Assembly (NCBI RefSeq): GCF_001894925.1
Contig: NZ_BCXD01000012.1
Coordinates: forward strand, 62,001 to 126,000
Direction of reading: 5' to 3'
DNA from: Rhodococcus rhodnii NBRC 100604
GTDB lineage: Bacteria; Actinomycetota; Actinomycetes; Mycobacteriales; Mycobacteriaceae
DNA length: 64,000 nt
Numbering within the stretch: position 1 is the stretch's first letter; every line of letters begins with the position of its first letter. Under the pieces are notes generated by a model. The model had not been told where the DNA came from. It did not search any database and saw only the letters and a list, made by a program, of their open reading frames with translations. Below are positions 34,202-43,785 of the stretch, piece after piece. The position numbers and the translations under genes were made by a program.

Positions 34202-35589
34202 CTTCGCTGGGTGGCGTTGCGCGGCAGTGCGAGTGCGAGAAGACCGATCGCCGCAGTGGCACCCAGCGGAATCCACAACGGTGCTGTGCCGATGTCGGCG
34301 GTCCACGCGGTTCCGGCGCCGAGCACCACGGCGAGGAGTGCGACTCCGGTCGCGCCGCCGAGTTGGTTGACGACGAACAGCGTGGTGCTACCGGCGGGAA
34401 CGAGTGCTTCGGGGAGATCGCGATAGAGAGTGGAGACGGTCGGACCGCCGATGAAACCGATGCCGAGCCCGATCACCGCCGTAGTCAGTGCGAACACCAC
34501 CGTCGAGGTTCCGGCGTCGGACCCGACGAGGCCGGCGAATCCGCCGAGCGAGACCATCGCTCCCGCCGGGACGAGGATGCGTGCCGAGATGTGATCGTTG
34601 AGCCGGCCCGCGAACGACATCGCGACGAGTGTTCCTGCGCCGTAGGGGATCATGAGCAGCCCTGATGTGGTCGGGTCGAGCCCCGCGACACCCTGATAGA
34701 ACTGCGGCAACCCGAAGAACAGCGGGTAGATCGCACCGCCGAGAAGCGCCATGATCAGTACGCACACCCTGAACGAGGACTGCCGGAAGGTCGCGAGGTC
34801 GACGATCGCCCGACCTCCGAGTCGTCGCGCCCACCAGACGAAGCCCGCACCCGCGGCGATCCCGGCACCCAGGGCGAGGGCGACGACGGCATCGATCCCG
34901 CCGCGAGCGCCGAGTCGGGAGAGCCCGAACAAGATGCTCGCGCTCGTCGCGGCGAGCAGTACCAGTCCCAGCAGGTCGAGGCGCGCGGGTACTCGTGCGT
35001 CACGGGTCAGCGCGACGAACGATGCGGCGAGGACGACGGCTCCCGCCGCGGCCGTCAGCGCGAATATGGCTCGCCAACCCCACTGATCCACGACGACTCC
35101 GCCGAGTGGCGGGCCGGCGAGTGGTGCGATCGCCATGACGGCGGCGACGGAACCCATGACTCGTCCCATCCGCTCCGGACCGGCGGCGCGTGCCAGAGCC
35201 GTGAGCATGATCGGCTCGAGTGCGCCGCCCGCGAGGCCCTGGAAGGCCCGGGCCACGAGCAGAGCAGCGGGACCGGGCGCCACGGCAGCAGCCGCGGCGG
35301 CGAGCACGAACGTGCCGAGCGCCACGAGCCATGTGGCCCGGACGCCGAATCGGATTGCGGCCCAGCCGCTCAATGGGATTCCGATGCCCGCTGCGAGGAG
35401 GTAGAGGGTCGCGATCCAGTGGCCGGACGCCGCACCCATGTCGAGGTCGGTGGTGATCGGCGCCTGCGCCACTCCGGCGAAGGTCACGGCGAGGAGGGCC
35501 AGCGCTCCACCCGGGACGAGGACGGCTGCGGAGCGGGCCAGTGACGGTGGAGCCTCGGTAGACAATGAAGTCTCGATAAATGAACTCAT
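34198..35589 (-). CDS. MFS efflux transporter under TetR control
   Basis: 463 residues from ATG 35589, about 14 hydrophobic segments. DHA2-like layout: I-T-T-D-L-D-M-G-A-A-S-G-H-W-I-A-T-L-Y-L-L, A-R-A-F-Q-G-L-A-G-G and I-A-P-L-A-G-P-P-L-G-G. It probably exports a hydrophobic compound. The start codon lies inside a 35-base palindrome shared with the divergent TetR gene, so induction on release of that repressor is expected. Confidence 0.88.
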   Translation of the reverse strand: MSSFIETSLSTEAPPSLARSAAVLVPGGALALLAVTFAGVAQAPITTDLDMGAASGHWIATLYLLAAGIGIPLSGWAAIRFGVRATWLVALGTFVLAAAAAAVAPGPAALLVARAFQGLAGGALEPIMLTALARAAGPERMGRVMGSVAAVMAIAPLAGPPLGGVVVDQWGWRAIFALTAAAGAVVLAASFVALTRDARVPARLDLLGLVLLAATSASILFGLSRLGARGGIDAVVALALGAGIAAGAGFVWWARRLGGRAIVDLATFRQSSFRVCVLIMALLGGAIYPLFFGLPQFYQGVAGLDPTTSGLLMIPYGAGTLVAMSFAGRLNDHISARILVPAGAMVSLGGFAGLVGSDAGTSTVVFALTTAVIGLGIGFIGGPTVSTLYRDLPEALVPAGSTTLFVVNQLGGATGVALLAVVLGAGTAWTADIGTAPLWIPLGATAAIGLLALALPRNATQRS

Positions 35590-35615
35590 GGGTTCATAAT
35601 GAACCCATGAGTTCA
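35581..35615. promoter_or_regulatory. 35-bp perfect palindrome, TetR operator
   Basis: TGAACTCATGGGTTCAT (35581-35597), a central A, then its exact reverse complement to 35615. Each half is itself a near-palindrome of TGAAC..GTTCA type, so two repressor dimers could bind side by side. It covers the MFS start codon and its -10 (CATTAT), and lies 44 bases before the TetR gene. Confidence 0.8.
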
Positions 35616-35646
35616 ATCGATGCAACCCTTGATTCGTGAGAGCGGA

Positions 35647-35652
35647 TAGAAT
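35647..35652 (+). promoter_or_regulatory. -10 box of the TetR gene, leaderless
   Basis: TAGAAT ends seven bases before the ATG at 35660, with no Shine-Dalgarno between them. Confidence 0.45.
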
Positions 35653-35659
35653 CGCTCCC

Positions 35660-36292
35660 ATGACCGTGCCCACGACGAGGACCGACCGTCCACGAACCGG
35701 CAAGCGGGACGCGATCCTCGCCGCCGCGCTGGAGGTCTTCGGGCGTGACGGCTACGCCGACGCGAGCGTTGCGGCGATCGCCCGTGTCGCGGGCGTCGCG
35801 AAGCCGACGGTCTACAACCACTTCGACGACAAGAACACGCTGTTCGGCGAGGCCATGAGGTGGGGGATGGCACACGCGAACGAGCGAACCGACGGTGTGA
35901 TCGGCGCGTTCGATCCGAGTGCCGACGACCTGCGCGGCGAACTGGAACGCGTCGGCGAGGGCATCGTCGGCTGCCTTCGCGAACCCGTCGGGCGGAACGT
36001 GATGCGCCTGCAGTGGGGTGAACGTTCGCGCTGCCCGAGCCTCGCCGAAGAGGGCCGTCGCAACCGCGACCGCACGATCGACCGGCTCGCCGGAAAGCTC
36101 GCACGATTGAGCAACGCGGGTCGCCTCTGCGAGGTCGATCCCGAGCGGGCGGCGCGGCAGTTCCTCGTCCTCGTCGTCGACGACCTCCCCGCCATCAGCG
36201 GGTTCGGCGAACACGCTGTGCCGGATGCGCAGCTCGACGCGTTCGTGCGCGAAGGCGTCGACACGTTCCTCGCGGCGTTCGCACCTCGCTGA
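35660..36292 (+). CDS. TetR-family repressor of the divergent MFS gene
   Basis: 210 residues. The HTH (about 14-60) has R-D-A-I-L-A-A-A-L-E-V-F-G-R-D-G-Y-A-D-A-S-V and V-A-K-P-T-V-Y-N-H-F-D-D-K. The C-terminal domain resembles the TetR_C group with R-L-Q-W-G-E. It shares the intergenic 35-base palindrome with the MFS gene, so local repression is very likely. Confidence 0.92.
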   Translation: MTVPTTRTDRPRTGKRDAILAAALEVFGRDGYADASVAAIARVAGVAKPTVYNHFDDKNTLFGEAMRWGMAHANERTDGVIGAFDPSADDLRGELERVGEGIVGCLREPVGRNVMRLQWGERSRCPSLAEEGRRNRDRTIDRLAGKLARLSNAGRLCEVDPERAARQFLVLVVDDLPAISGFGEHAVPDAQLDAFVREGVDTFLAAFAPR

Positions 36293-36324
36293 CCGACCCC
36301 CGCCCGGCGAACCACGGGCACATA

Positions 36325-36330
36325 TAGGGT
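36325..36330 (+). promoter_or_regulatory. -10 box of purC, leaderless
   Basis: TAGGGT ends seven bases before the GTG at 36338; an overlapping TATAGG is also present. No Shine-Dalgarno. Confidence 0.45.
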
Positions 36331-36337
36331 TGGCATC

Positions 36338-37222
36338 GTGCGTCCCACTCTCGACAGCTACCCCCGTCTGGCCGGCGGCAAGGTCCGCGACCTCCACGTG
36401 ATCGACGACCGTCATCTCCTGCTCGTCGCGAGCGATCGGATCTCCGCGTACGACCACGTGCTGAGCACTCCGATCCCGGACAAGGGGCGCGTCCTCACCG
36501 CGATGAGCGTGTTCTGGTTCGGGCTGCTCGACGCGCCGAACCACCTCGCGGGCGATCCGGACGATCCGCGGATCCCGGAGTCCTTGTTGGGTCGCGCTCT
36601 CGTCGTCGACCGACTGAGGATGGTCCCGATCGAGTGCGTCGCCCGGGGCCACCTCACCGGATCGGGCAAGACCGAATACGACCGCAGCGAGTCGGTGTGC
36701 GGCGTGCCGCTCCCGCCCGGGCTCGTGGAGGCGAGTGCGCTGCCGGAACCGATCTTCACGCCCGCCAGCAAGGCGGAACTCGGGGACCACGACGAGAACA
36801 TCACCTTCGAGCAGACGCAGGAGAAGGTGGGCGAGACGCTCGCGGCACGACTGCGCGACGAGACTCTCGCGATCTACTCGCAGGCGTCCGAGTACGCGCG
36901 CGGGCGGGGAATCATCCTGGCGGACACCAAGTTCGAGTTCGGCCTCGACGGCTCCGGCTCGCTGATCCTCGCCGACGAAGTCCTCACGCCCGACTCGTCG
37001 CGGTTCTGGCCCGCGGACGGGTTCGAGGCCGGACGCGTCCAGCCGAGCTTCGACAAGCAATACGTGCGGGACTGGCTCACCGGACCCGAATCGGGCTGGG
37101 ACAGAAGCTCGGACACGGCGCCGCCGCCACTGCCGGAGGACGTCGTGGCCGCCACGAGAACGAGATACATCGAAGCGTACGAACGCATTTCGGGACTGAG
37201 TTTCGACGACTGGTTGGGGTGA
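36338..37222 (+). CDS. purC: Phosphoribosylaminoimidazole-succinocarboxamide synthase
   Basis: 294 residues. Joins aspartate to CAIR with ATP to give SAICAR. Motifs: G-G-K-V-R-D-L-H near 10, S-D-R-I-S-A-Y-D (27-34), [11 protein letters not shown] near 105, and [10 protein letters not shown] near 195. It follows the eukaryote-like long form common in actinobacteria. ptrB starts three bases after its stop. Confidence 0.97.
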   Translation: MRPTLDSYPRLAGGKVRDLHVIDDRHLLLVASDRISAYDHVLSTPIPDKGRVLTAMSVFWFGLLDAPNHLAGDPDDPRIPESLLGRALVVDRLRMVPIECVARGHLTGSGKTEYDRSESVCGVPLPPGLVEASALPEPIFTPASKAELGDHDENITFEQTQEKVGETLAARLRDETLAIYSQASEYARGRGIILADTKFEFGLDGSGSLILADEVLTPDSSRFWPADGFEAGRVQPSFDKQYVRDWLTGPESGWDRSSDTAPPPLPEDVVAATRTRYIEAYERISGLSFDDWLG

Positions 37223-37225
37223 CCT

Positions 37226-39367
37226 ATGACCGACACGAACGCCGGCGCAGCTTCTGCACCCGTGGCGAAGCAGGTACCGACGACACGTGAGCACCACGGG
37301 CACACGTTCGTCGACCAGTACGAATGGTTGCGCGACAAGGACGACGCCGAGGTCGTCGCGTATCTCGAAGCGGAGAACGCGTACACCGAGCAGCAGACCG
37401 CGCATCTCGCGCCGTTGCGGGAGAAGATCTTCCAGGAGATCAAGTCGCGCACCCAGGAGACCGACATGTCGGTCCCGACGCGCATGGGGTCGTGGTGGTA
37501 CTACGGCCGCACCGAAGAGGGCAAGTCGTACCCCATCCAGTGCCGCTGTCCCGTCGCGTCCGAGGACGACTGGACGCCGCCCGAACTGGTTCCCGGGGTC
37601 GTGCCCGACGGCGAGCAGATCCTGCTCGACGGCAACGCCGAAGCCGAAGGGCACGAGTTCTTCTCGCTCGGCGCGTTCTCGATCAGCGAGGACGGCACTA
37701 TGCTCGCCTACTCGACGGACGTCGTCGGCGACGAGCGCTACACGCTCCGGTTCAAGGACCTCGCCACGGGCGAGCTGCTCGCCGACGAGATCACCGGAAC
37801 GGCACCGGGCGCGACGTGGACGCTCGACCACTCGCACGTCTTCTATCTCACGGTCGACGACATGTGGCGCCCGGACACGGTGTGGCGTCACGAGATCGGC
37901 ACCCCGCGTGCCGACGACGTGTCCGTCTTCCACGAGCCGGACGAACGCTTCTGGGTCGCCGTCGGATCGACGCGCAGCGAGAAGTACATCATGATCTGGG
38001 TCGGCTCGAAGATCACGAGCGAAGTGCGCGTACTCGATTCGCAGGAGCCGACGGGTGAGTTCCGGATCGTCCTGCCGCGGCGCGAGGGAGTCGAGTACAG
38101 CGTCGAGCACGCCGTCGTCGCGGGCGAGGATCGCTTCCTCATCCTGCACAACGACGTCGTGAACGGCGCGAAGGCCGACAACTTCGTCCTCGCCGACGCC
38201 CCCGCCGACGACCCCACGAATCTGCGCATTCTCATCGATCACCGGCACGACGTCCGGCTCGAGGACGTCGACGCGTTCGCCGATCACCTCGTGCTCGGCT
38301 ACCGGCGCGACGCGCTCACGCGGCTCGCCGTCTGGAAGCTCACCGACGCCGGATACGGCGACCCGAGCGAGATCGACTTCGACCAGGAGATCTACAGTGT
38401 CGGCGCCGGCTCGAATCCGGAATGGAACCAGCCCACGCTGCGGCTGCTGTTCACGTCGTTCGTGACCCCCGCGCAGATCTACGATCTCGTCCTCGAGACG
38501 GGGGAGATGCGGCTGCTCAAGGAGCAGCCCGTCCTCGGCGGATTCGACAGCTCCGAGTACGAGGAGCGGCGCGAATGGGCGGTCGCACAGGACGGCACGC
38601 GCATTCCGCTGTCGATCGTGCGCCGCATCCCCGACCTTGAGCCGCAGGGTCCGGTGCCCGTACTGCTCTACGGATACGGCTCGTACGAGGCGAGCATGGA
38701 TCCGGCGTTCTCGGTCGCGCGGCTCTCGTTGCTCGATCGCGGCGTCGAGTTCGTCGTCGCGCATGTCCGCGGCGGCGGCGAGATGGGCCGCCACTGGTAC
38801 GACAACGGCAAGACGCTGAGCAAGAAGAACACGTTCACCGACTTCGTCGCTGCTGCACGGCATCTGGTCGCGACCGGACGCACGACCCCCGAGCTCGTCG
38901 TCGCCGACGGCGGCAGCGCGGGCGGTCTGCTCATGGGCGCCGTCGCGAACATGGCGCCGGAGCTGTTCGCGGGCATCCTCGCGAACGTGCCGTTCGTCGA
39001 TCCGCTCACGTCGATCCTCGATCCGTCGTTGCCGCTCACCGTCATCGAGTGGGACGAGTGGGGAAATCCGCTCGACGATCCCGAGGTGTACGAGTACATG
39101 CGCTCGTACAGCCCGTACGAGAACGTCGAGGCCAAGGACTATCCCGCGATTCTCGCGATCACGAGCATCAACGACACGCGGGTGCTCTACGTCGAGCCCG
39201 CGAAGTGGGTCGCGAAGCTCCGTGCGACGAAGACCGGCGACGCGCCGCTGCTGCTCAAGACGGAGATGAGTGCGGGGCACGGCGGCGTGAGTGGCCGCTA
39301 CGAGAAGTGGCGTGAGGTCGCGTTCGAGTTCGCGTGGATCCTCGACGTTCTCGGCCTGGCGAAGTGA
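37226..39367 (+). CDS. ptrB: Oligopeptidase B (S9 serine peptidase)
   Basis: 713 residues. An N-terminal beta-propeller (about 80-420) gates a C-terminal alpha/beta-hydrolase with nucleophile G-G-S-A-G-G (S564). The Asp lies in S-I-N-D-T-R-V and the His in S-A-G-H-G-G. It cleaves short peptides after basic residues in the cytosol. In M. tuberculosis H37Rv the locus is annotated as two pieces (ptrBa, ptrBb); here it is intact. Tight spacing to purC suggests co-transcription. Confidence 0.94.
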   Translation: MTDTNAGAASAPVAKQVPTTREHHGHTFVDQYEWLRDKDDAEVVAYLEAENAYTEQQTAHLAPLREKIFQEIKSRTQETDMSVPTRMGSWWYYGRTEEGKSYPIQCRCPVASEDDWTPPELVPGVVPDGEQILLDGNAEAEGHEFFSLGAFSISEDGTMLAYSTDVVGDERYTLRFKDLATGELLADEITGTAPGATWTLDHSHVFYLTVDDMWRPDTVWRHEIGTPRADDVSVFHEPDERFWVAVGSTRSEKYIMIWVGSKITSEVRVLDSQEPTGEFRIVLPRREGVEYSVEHAVVAGEDRFLILHNDVVNGAKADNFVLADAPADDPTNLRILIDHRHDVRLEDVDAFADHLVLGYRRDALTRLAVWKLTDAGYGDPSEIDFDQEIYSVGAGSNPEWNQPTLRLLFTSFVTPAQIYDLVLETGEMRLLKEQPVLGGFDSSEYEERREWAVAQDGTRIPLSIVRRIPDLEPQGPVPVLLYGYGSYEASMDPAFSVARLSLLDRGVEFVVAHVRGGGEMGRHWYDNGKTLSKKNTFTDFVAAARHLVATGRTTPELVVADGGSAGGLLMGAVANMAPELFAGILANVPFVDPLTSILDPSLPLTVIEWDEWGNPLDDPEVYEYMRSYSPYENVEAKDYPAILAITSINDTRVLYVEPAKWVAKLRATKTGDAPLLLKTEMSAGHGGVSGRYEKWREVAFEFAWILDVLGLAK

Positions 39368-39370
39368 CGG

Positions 39371-40057
39371 TCACACCGGAACGTAGGTGATGACGGGGCG
39401 CCCCGGTTTTCCGTATTCGGGGCGCCGCGCCAGCATCCCGTCCTTGACGAGCTGTTCGAGGTAGCGCCGTGCCGTGACGCGCGACATGCCCAGCGCGCTC
39501 GCGACCTCCGCGGCCGTGAGGGGAGTGTCCGACTCGCGGACCCGCGTCACGACGGCGGAGAGGGTCGGTGCGGCAACGCCTTTCGGTGTCGTCGCGGTGA
39601 CGTCGGGGGTGCGCAGTGCGGCCATCGCGCGGTCGATGTCGTGCTGGCTCAACGTCCGCCCCGGCGGCAGCGATTCGCGGAACGCGCGATAGCGTTCGAG
39701 CTTGTCGCGGAACGCCGCGAACGTGAACGGCTTGAGCAGATAGAGCGCGACACCGCGCGCCACGGCCGTCCGGACGACGTCGAGGTCTCGTGCCGACGTG
39801 ATCGCGATGACGTCGGGATTCGGGACGACCGCGTTCATCGCCGCCGCGATGTCGAGTCCGCTCACGTCGGGGAGGCCGAGGTCGAGCAGGACGAGATCGA
39901 TCGGCTCGGCCGTCTTCGCCGCCGCCGAGAGTGCGCGCATCGCGCCGTGCCCGTCGTGGACGACGCCGCAGGTCGTGAACCCCGGAATCCGTTCGAGGTA
40001 CGACCGATGGGCGTCGGCGATGCGCGGTTCGTCGTCGACGATCAACACCCGGATCAC
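39371..40057 (-). CDS. Response regulator of the DcuR/CitB family
   Basis: 228 residues from GTG 40057. The receiver domain has D8/D9, phospho-acceptor D59 in L-L-D-L-G-L-P-D and lysine in L-L-K-P-F. The C-terminal HTH region has L-T-A-A-E-V-A-S-A-L-G-M-S-R-V-T-A-R-R-Y-L-E. GTGA overlaps the kinase stop. With the kinase it should switch on C4-dicarboxylate or citrate uptake; dctA, divergent across the kinase, is the obvious target. Confidence 0.92.
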   Translation of the reverse strand: MIRVLIVDDEPRIADAHRSYLERIPGFTTCGVVHDGHGAMRALSAAAKTAEPIDLVLLDLGLPDVSGLDIAAAMNAVVPNPDVIAITSARDLDVVRTAVARGVALYLLKPFTFAAFRDKLERYRAFRESLPPGRTLSQHDIDRAMAALRTPDVTATTPKGVAAPTLSAVVTRVRESDTPLTAAEVASALGMSRVTARRYLEQLVKDGMLARRPEYGKPGRPVITYVPV

Positions 40058-41664
40058 GACGCACCACCGTACGGCAGCACGACATCCGGCAGCACTACGG
40101 TGATCGACGACTCCGGCTCGCGCCGTGCGGCCATCGTCCCGTGGTGGCGCTCGACGATCCGCCGCACGAGCGCGAGACCGAGCCCGCGGCCCGCCGGGCC
40201 GGTCGCCTTCGTCGTGTAGCCGCGTGCCGACGCACGCTCCAGAGCGGCGTCGTCCAGCCCGGGTCCACTGTCGGACACCGTGATCCGCAGCCCGCCGTCG
40301 GTGCGCGCGATCGCGATCTCGACCCATCCCTCGCCGGGCTGATCGGCCGCGGAATCGATCGCGTTGTCGACGAGATTGCCCAGTACCGTGATCGCCTCGT
40401 GGGTTCCGAGCGGGGCCGTGCCGTCGAGCCGCGTGTCGTCGGTGACGGTCAACTCGACGCCCCGCTCGGCCGCCTCGCCCGTCTTGCCGAGCAGCAGCGC
40501 CGCGACGGCGGGATCGTGCACGGCGGCGGTGATCGTGTCGACCAGCCCCTGCGAGAGCCGAAGATCCGCGGTGCCGAACGCGGCTGCCTCGTCGTAGCGC
40601 CCGAGTTCGACCATCGTCACCATCGTGTGCATCCGGTTCGCCGACTCGTGCGCGTGCGACCGGAGCGTCTCCGCGAAACTGCGCACCGAGTCGAGTTCCC
40701 CGAGCGCGTTCCGCAGTTCGGTGCGGTCGCGCGCCGTGAGGACGGTGCCGATCGTGCGGCCCTCCCACAGCACGGGTCTGCGGTCCACGACGAGCACGCG
40801 GTCACCCGCGACGTGCAATTCGTCGCCACCCGACGCCGCGACGAGCGACTCGGGCAGGTCCGCGATCCGGACGGTGCCGTCGGGCAGGGCGAGGAGCTGC
40901 CGCGCCTCGTCGTTGACGAGATCGAGCAGCTCGTCCGGACCCGCCCCTGCCGGAATCACGATCAGTCCCTCGCCGATCGAGTGGAGGATTGCGTCGCGGT
41001 GCTCGTAGAGACGTCGCAGCTCGTCCGGTTCGAGCCCGAGCGTCTGGCGCCGCAGCCGCCGGCTCAGCGCGAGCGACGCCCCGGCCGCGAGCACGAGACC
41101 TGCCGCCGCGACGGCGAAGATCTGGGGGAGCGCTCCCGCGACGCGATCGCCGATCCGCTCGCGCGTCACACCGACCGACACGAGCGCGACGACGTCGTCC
41201 CCCGAGAACACCGGCGCCACCGCCCGAACGGACGGGCCGAGCGATCCCGTGAACGTCTCGGTGAACGTCTCTCCCGCGAGCGCGCGGTCGATCGATCCGG
41301 TGAACGCGCCGCCGATGAGCGACGGGTCGGTGTGGGTGTAGCGCGTGCGATCGGGCGCCATCACGACGACGAAGTCCACACCCGTCGCCGCACGGATCCG
41401 CTCGGTCTCGGGTTGCAGGACGGCCGACGGGTCGGGCGCGCGTACGGCGTCCGCGGTGCCGTCGCTCAGTGCGAGCGTCGCGGCCACCTCGGTGACGGTG
41501 TGCTCGGCGTCGCTATCGGCCTCACGCCGCTCGTCGACGATGGTCAGCGCGATTCCCAGCGACACGACCGCGACGAGCACGACCAGCTGCCACACGAACA
41601 GCCGACCGGCGAGGGTATGGGGCCGGGGCAGGATGCGCACCCCGAATCGCCTGGTCCGTGACAC
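40054..41664 (-). CDS. Sensor histidine kinase of the DcuS/CitA family
   Basis: 536 residues from GTG 41664 (AGGAGAG, 4-5 bases before). TM1 is near 20-40. An extracytoplasmic PAS-like sensor (about 45-175) has the family stretch T-H-T-D-P-S-L-I-G-G. TM2 near 190-212 and a cytoplasmic PAS domain follow. The dimerisation box is S-H-A-H-E-S-A-N-R-M-H, then N-L-V-D-N-A-I-D-S, D-S-G-P-G-L and G-R-G-L-G-L-A. DcuS/CitA kinases bind C4-dicarboxylates or citrate directly. Divergent from dctA. Confidence 0.93.
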   Translation of the reverse strand: MSRTRRFGVRILPRPHTLAGRLFVWQLVVLVAVVSLGIALTIVDERREADSDAEHTVTEVAATLALSDGTADAVRAPDPSAVLQPETERIRAATGVDFVVVMAPDRTRYTHTDPSLIGGAFTGSIDRALAGETFTETFTGSLGPSVRAVAPVFSGDDVVALVSVGVTRERIGDRVAGALPQIFAVAAAGLVLAAGASLALSRRLRRQTLGLEPDELRRLYEHRDAILHSIGEGLIVIPAGAGPDELLDLVNDEARQLLALPDGTVRIADLPESLVAASGGDELHVAGDRVLVVDRRPVLWEGRTIGTVLTARDRTELRNALGELDSVRSFAETLRSHAHESANRMHTMVTMVELGRYDEAAAFGTADLRLSQGLVDTITAAVHDPAVAALLLGKTGEAAERGVELTVTDDTRLDGTAPLGTHEAITVLGNLVDNAIDSAADQPGEGWVEIAIARTDGGLRITVSDSGPGLDDAALERASARGYTTKATGPAGRGLGLALVRRIVERHHGTMAARREPESSITVVLPDVVLPYGGAS

Positions 41665-41799
41665 GACTCTCCTGAACGAAAAGACCACAACCTTCTGTTC
41701 CCGGCACACCGACAGCAAGATGACCGACGTGCGTGATGCCGGTCACAAAAATGTGCGCGGTCTCACCGGGACCACCGTAAGTGATGTTGGGAGGACGTG

Positions 41800-43209
41800 A
41801 TGAGCTCAGCCGAGGCGACCGCCACGGAGGGCGCGCCGCGCAGGAAACGCGACAGGACGCATTGGCTCTACATCGGTGTGATCGTCGCCGTCGTGGCCGG
41901 TGTCCTCGTCGGATGGCTCGCCCCAGGTGCCGGCAAGTCGGTGGGCGTGCTCGGAACGATGTTCGTCGACCTGATCAAGATGATGATCAGCCCGGTCATC
42001 TTCTGCACGATCGTCCTCGGCATCGGCTCCGTGAAGGCCGCCGCGAAGGTCGGCAAGGTCGGCGGCATGGCGCTCGTGTACTTCCTCGGAATGTCCACGG
42101 CCGCACTCGGTATCGGGCTCGTCGTCGGCAATCTCCTCGATCCCGGGACCGGGCTGAACGTCGATCCGGCGTCGGTCGGCTCGGGCGCAGCGCTCGCCGA
42201 GCAGGCGCACGAGAGCGGCGGGACGATGGACTTCGTCGCGTCGATCATCCCGACGTCGCTGCTGTCCTCGCTCACGGCGGGCAGCGTGCTGCAGACCCTC
42301 TTCGTCGCGCTGCTCGTGGGGTTCGCGCTGCAGAGCCTCGGCGAGACGGGGGAGCCGATCCTGCGCGGCATCGGTCACCTGCAGAAGCTCGTGTTCAAGA
42401 TCCTGTCGATGATCCTGTGGCTCGCGCCGATCGGCGCCTTCGGTGCGATCGCGAACGTCGTCGGGCAGACGGGGCTCGAGGCCGTCGTTCAGCTCGCGGC
42501 ACTCATGCTCGGCTTCTACCTCACGTGCGTGATCTTCGTGTTCGGTGTGCTCGGCACGATGCTCCGCGTCGTCGCCCGCGTGTCGATCTTCAAGCTCGTG
42601 AAATACCTCGGACGCGAGTACCTGCTCATCTTCGCGACGTCGTCGTCCGAGTCCGCACTTCCTCGCCTCATCGCGAAGATGGAGCACGTCGGAGTCGAGC
42701 GCTCCACGGTCGGCGTCGTCGTCCCCACGGGCTACTCGTTCAACCTCGACGGCACCGCGATCTACCTGACGATGGCCTCGATCTTCATCGCGGACGCGAT
42801 GGGACAGCCGCTCACGCTCACCGAGCAGATCTCGTTGCTGCTCTTCATGATCATCGCGTCGAAGGGCGCCGCGGGCGTCAGCGGCGCGGGTCTCGCGACG
42901 CTCGCCGGCGGCCTGCAGAGCCACCGTCCCGACCTGCTCGACGGCGTCGGGCTCATCGTCGGCATCGACCGCTTCATGTCGGAAGCGCGCGCCATCACCA
43001 ACTTCTCGGGCAACGCCGTCGCGACGCTGATCATCGGTGCATGGACGGGCAGCTTCGACGCCGAGCGCGCTCGCACGGTGTTCTCGGGCGAGATCCCGTT
43101 CGACGAATCCTCGATGGTCGACGATCACGGCGCCGGTGACGAGCGCACGGTGATCGAGACCGGGACGACCGAGCCCGCCGCGACCCCGGCCGAACGGATC
43201 CGCGGTTAG
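41800..43209 (+). CDS. dctA: C4-dicarboxylate:cation symporter (DAACS family)
   Basis: 469 residues from ATG 41800 (GGGAGG five bases before; a GTG at 41797 is too close). Family marks include M-M-I-S-P-V-I-F-C-T-I-V-L-G-I-G, the serine-rich A-T-S-S-S-E-S-A-L-P, G-Y-S-F-N-L-D-G-T-A-I-Y, and G-A-A-G-V-S-G-A-G in the re-entrant loop. It imports succinate, fumarate and malate with cations. The divergent DcuSR-type pair should control it. Confidence 0.94.
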   Translation: MSSAEATATEGAPRRKRDRTHWLYIGVIVAVVAGVLVGWLAPGAGKSVGVLGTMFVDLIKMMISPVIFCTIVLGIGSVKAAAKVGKVGGMALVYFLGMSTAALGIGLVVGNLLDPGTGLNVDPASVGSGAALAEQAHESGGTMDFVASIIPTSLLSSLTAGSVLQTLFVALLVGFALQSLGETGEPILRGIGHLQKLVFKILSMILWLAPIGAFGAIANVVGQTGLEAVVQLAALMLGFYLTCVIFVFGVLGTMLRVVARVSIFKLVKYLGREYLLIFATSSSESALPRLIAKMEHVGVERSTVGVVVPTGYSFNLDGTAIYLTMASIFIADAMGQPLTLTEQISLLLFMIIASKGAAGVSGAGLATLAGGLQSHRPDLLDGVGLIVGIDRFMSEARAITNFSGNAVATLIIGAWTGSFDAERARTVFSGEIPFDESSMVDDHGAGDERTVIETGTTEPAATPAERIRG

Positions 43210-43219
43210 GTTGGTGCGT

Positions 43220-43717
43220 ATGACCACATCGCTGCAGAACATCGGAATCCGGACGCTCGGCGGCAATCCCATGTCGCTCGGAGAGTACGACGGCCGCGCC
43301 GTCCTCGTCGTCAACGTCGCGTCGAAGTGCGGGCTGACCCCGCAGTACGCGGCACTCGAGAAGCTCGCGACCGAGTACGCCGACCGAGGGCTCACCGTCG
43401 TGGGTGTTCCGTCCAACCAGTTCGCCGGCCAGGAGCCGGGGACTCCCGAGGAGATCGCGACGTTCTGCTCGACGACGTACGGCGTGACGTTCCCGCTGAC
43501 GGAGAAGATCGACGTCAACGGCGAGCAGCGGCATCCGCTGTACGACGAGCTGACGCAGAAGGCGGACGACGCGGGCGAGGCCGGCGACGTGCAGTGGAAT
43601 TTCGAGAAGTTCCTCGTCGCGCCCGACGGCACGGTCGCGCGGCGCTTCCGGCCGCGGACCGAGCCGGACGCTCCCGAGGTGATCGAGGCGATCGAGGCGG
43701 TCCTGCCGCCCCGCTGA
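43220..43717 (+). CDS. Glutathione peroxidase-family peroxiredoxin
   Basis: 165 residues from ATG 43220. The peroxidatic site N-V-A-S-K-C-G-L-T uses cysteine C37, not selenocysteine. V-P-S-N-Q-F-A-G-Q-E-P-G and V-Q-W-N-F-E-K-F-L-V supply the rest of the tetrad. Such bacterial enzymes usually take electrons from thioredoxin. A TAGGTT box (43207-43212, overlapping the dctA stop) seven bases before the ATG may give its own leaderless transcript. Read-through from dctA is also possible. Confidence 0.93.
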   Translation: MTTSLQNIGIRTLGGNPMSLGEYDGRAVLVVNVASKCGLTPQYAALEKLATEYADRGLTVVGVPSNQFAGQEPGTPEEIATFCSTTYGVTFPLTEKIDVNGEQRHPLYDELTQKADDAGEAGDVQWNFEKFLVAPDGTVARRFRPRTEPDAPEVIEAIEAVLPPR

Positions 43718-43738
43718 CCGCTGTTGAACAGCAATGCT

Positions 43739-43772
43739 GACGAAACCCCAGGAGTGGTCCTGGGGTTTCGTC
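43739..43772. terminator. Bidirectional-looking intrinsic terminator after the peroxidase gene
   Basis: GACGAAACCCCAGGA (43739-43753), loop GTGG, then the exact complement to 43772: 15 paired bases, starting 22 bases past the stop and ending 36 before the MarR gene. Confidence 0.85.
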
Positions 43773-43785
43773 GTCGATGGCGGCA

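Noticed and set aside
35594-39280. A 1228-codon open frame on the minus strand opposite TetR, purC and ptrB
   Set aside because: It is the antisense shadow of high-GC genes: its sequence is Arg/Asp/Val-rich without domain motifs, while the plus strand holds unmistakable enzymes.
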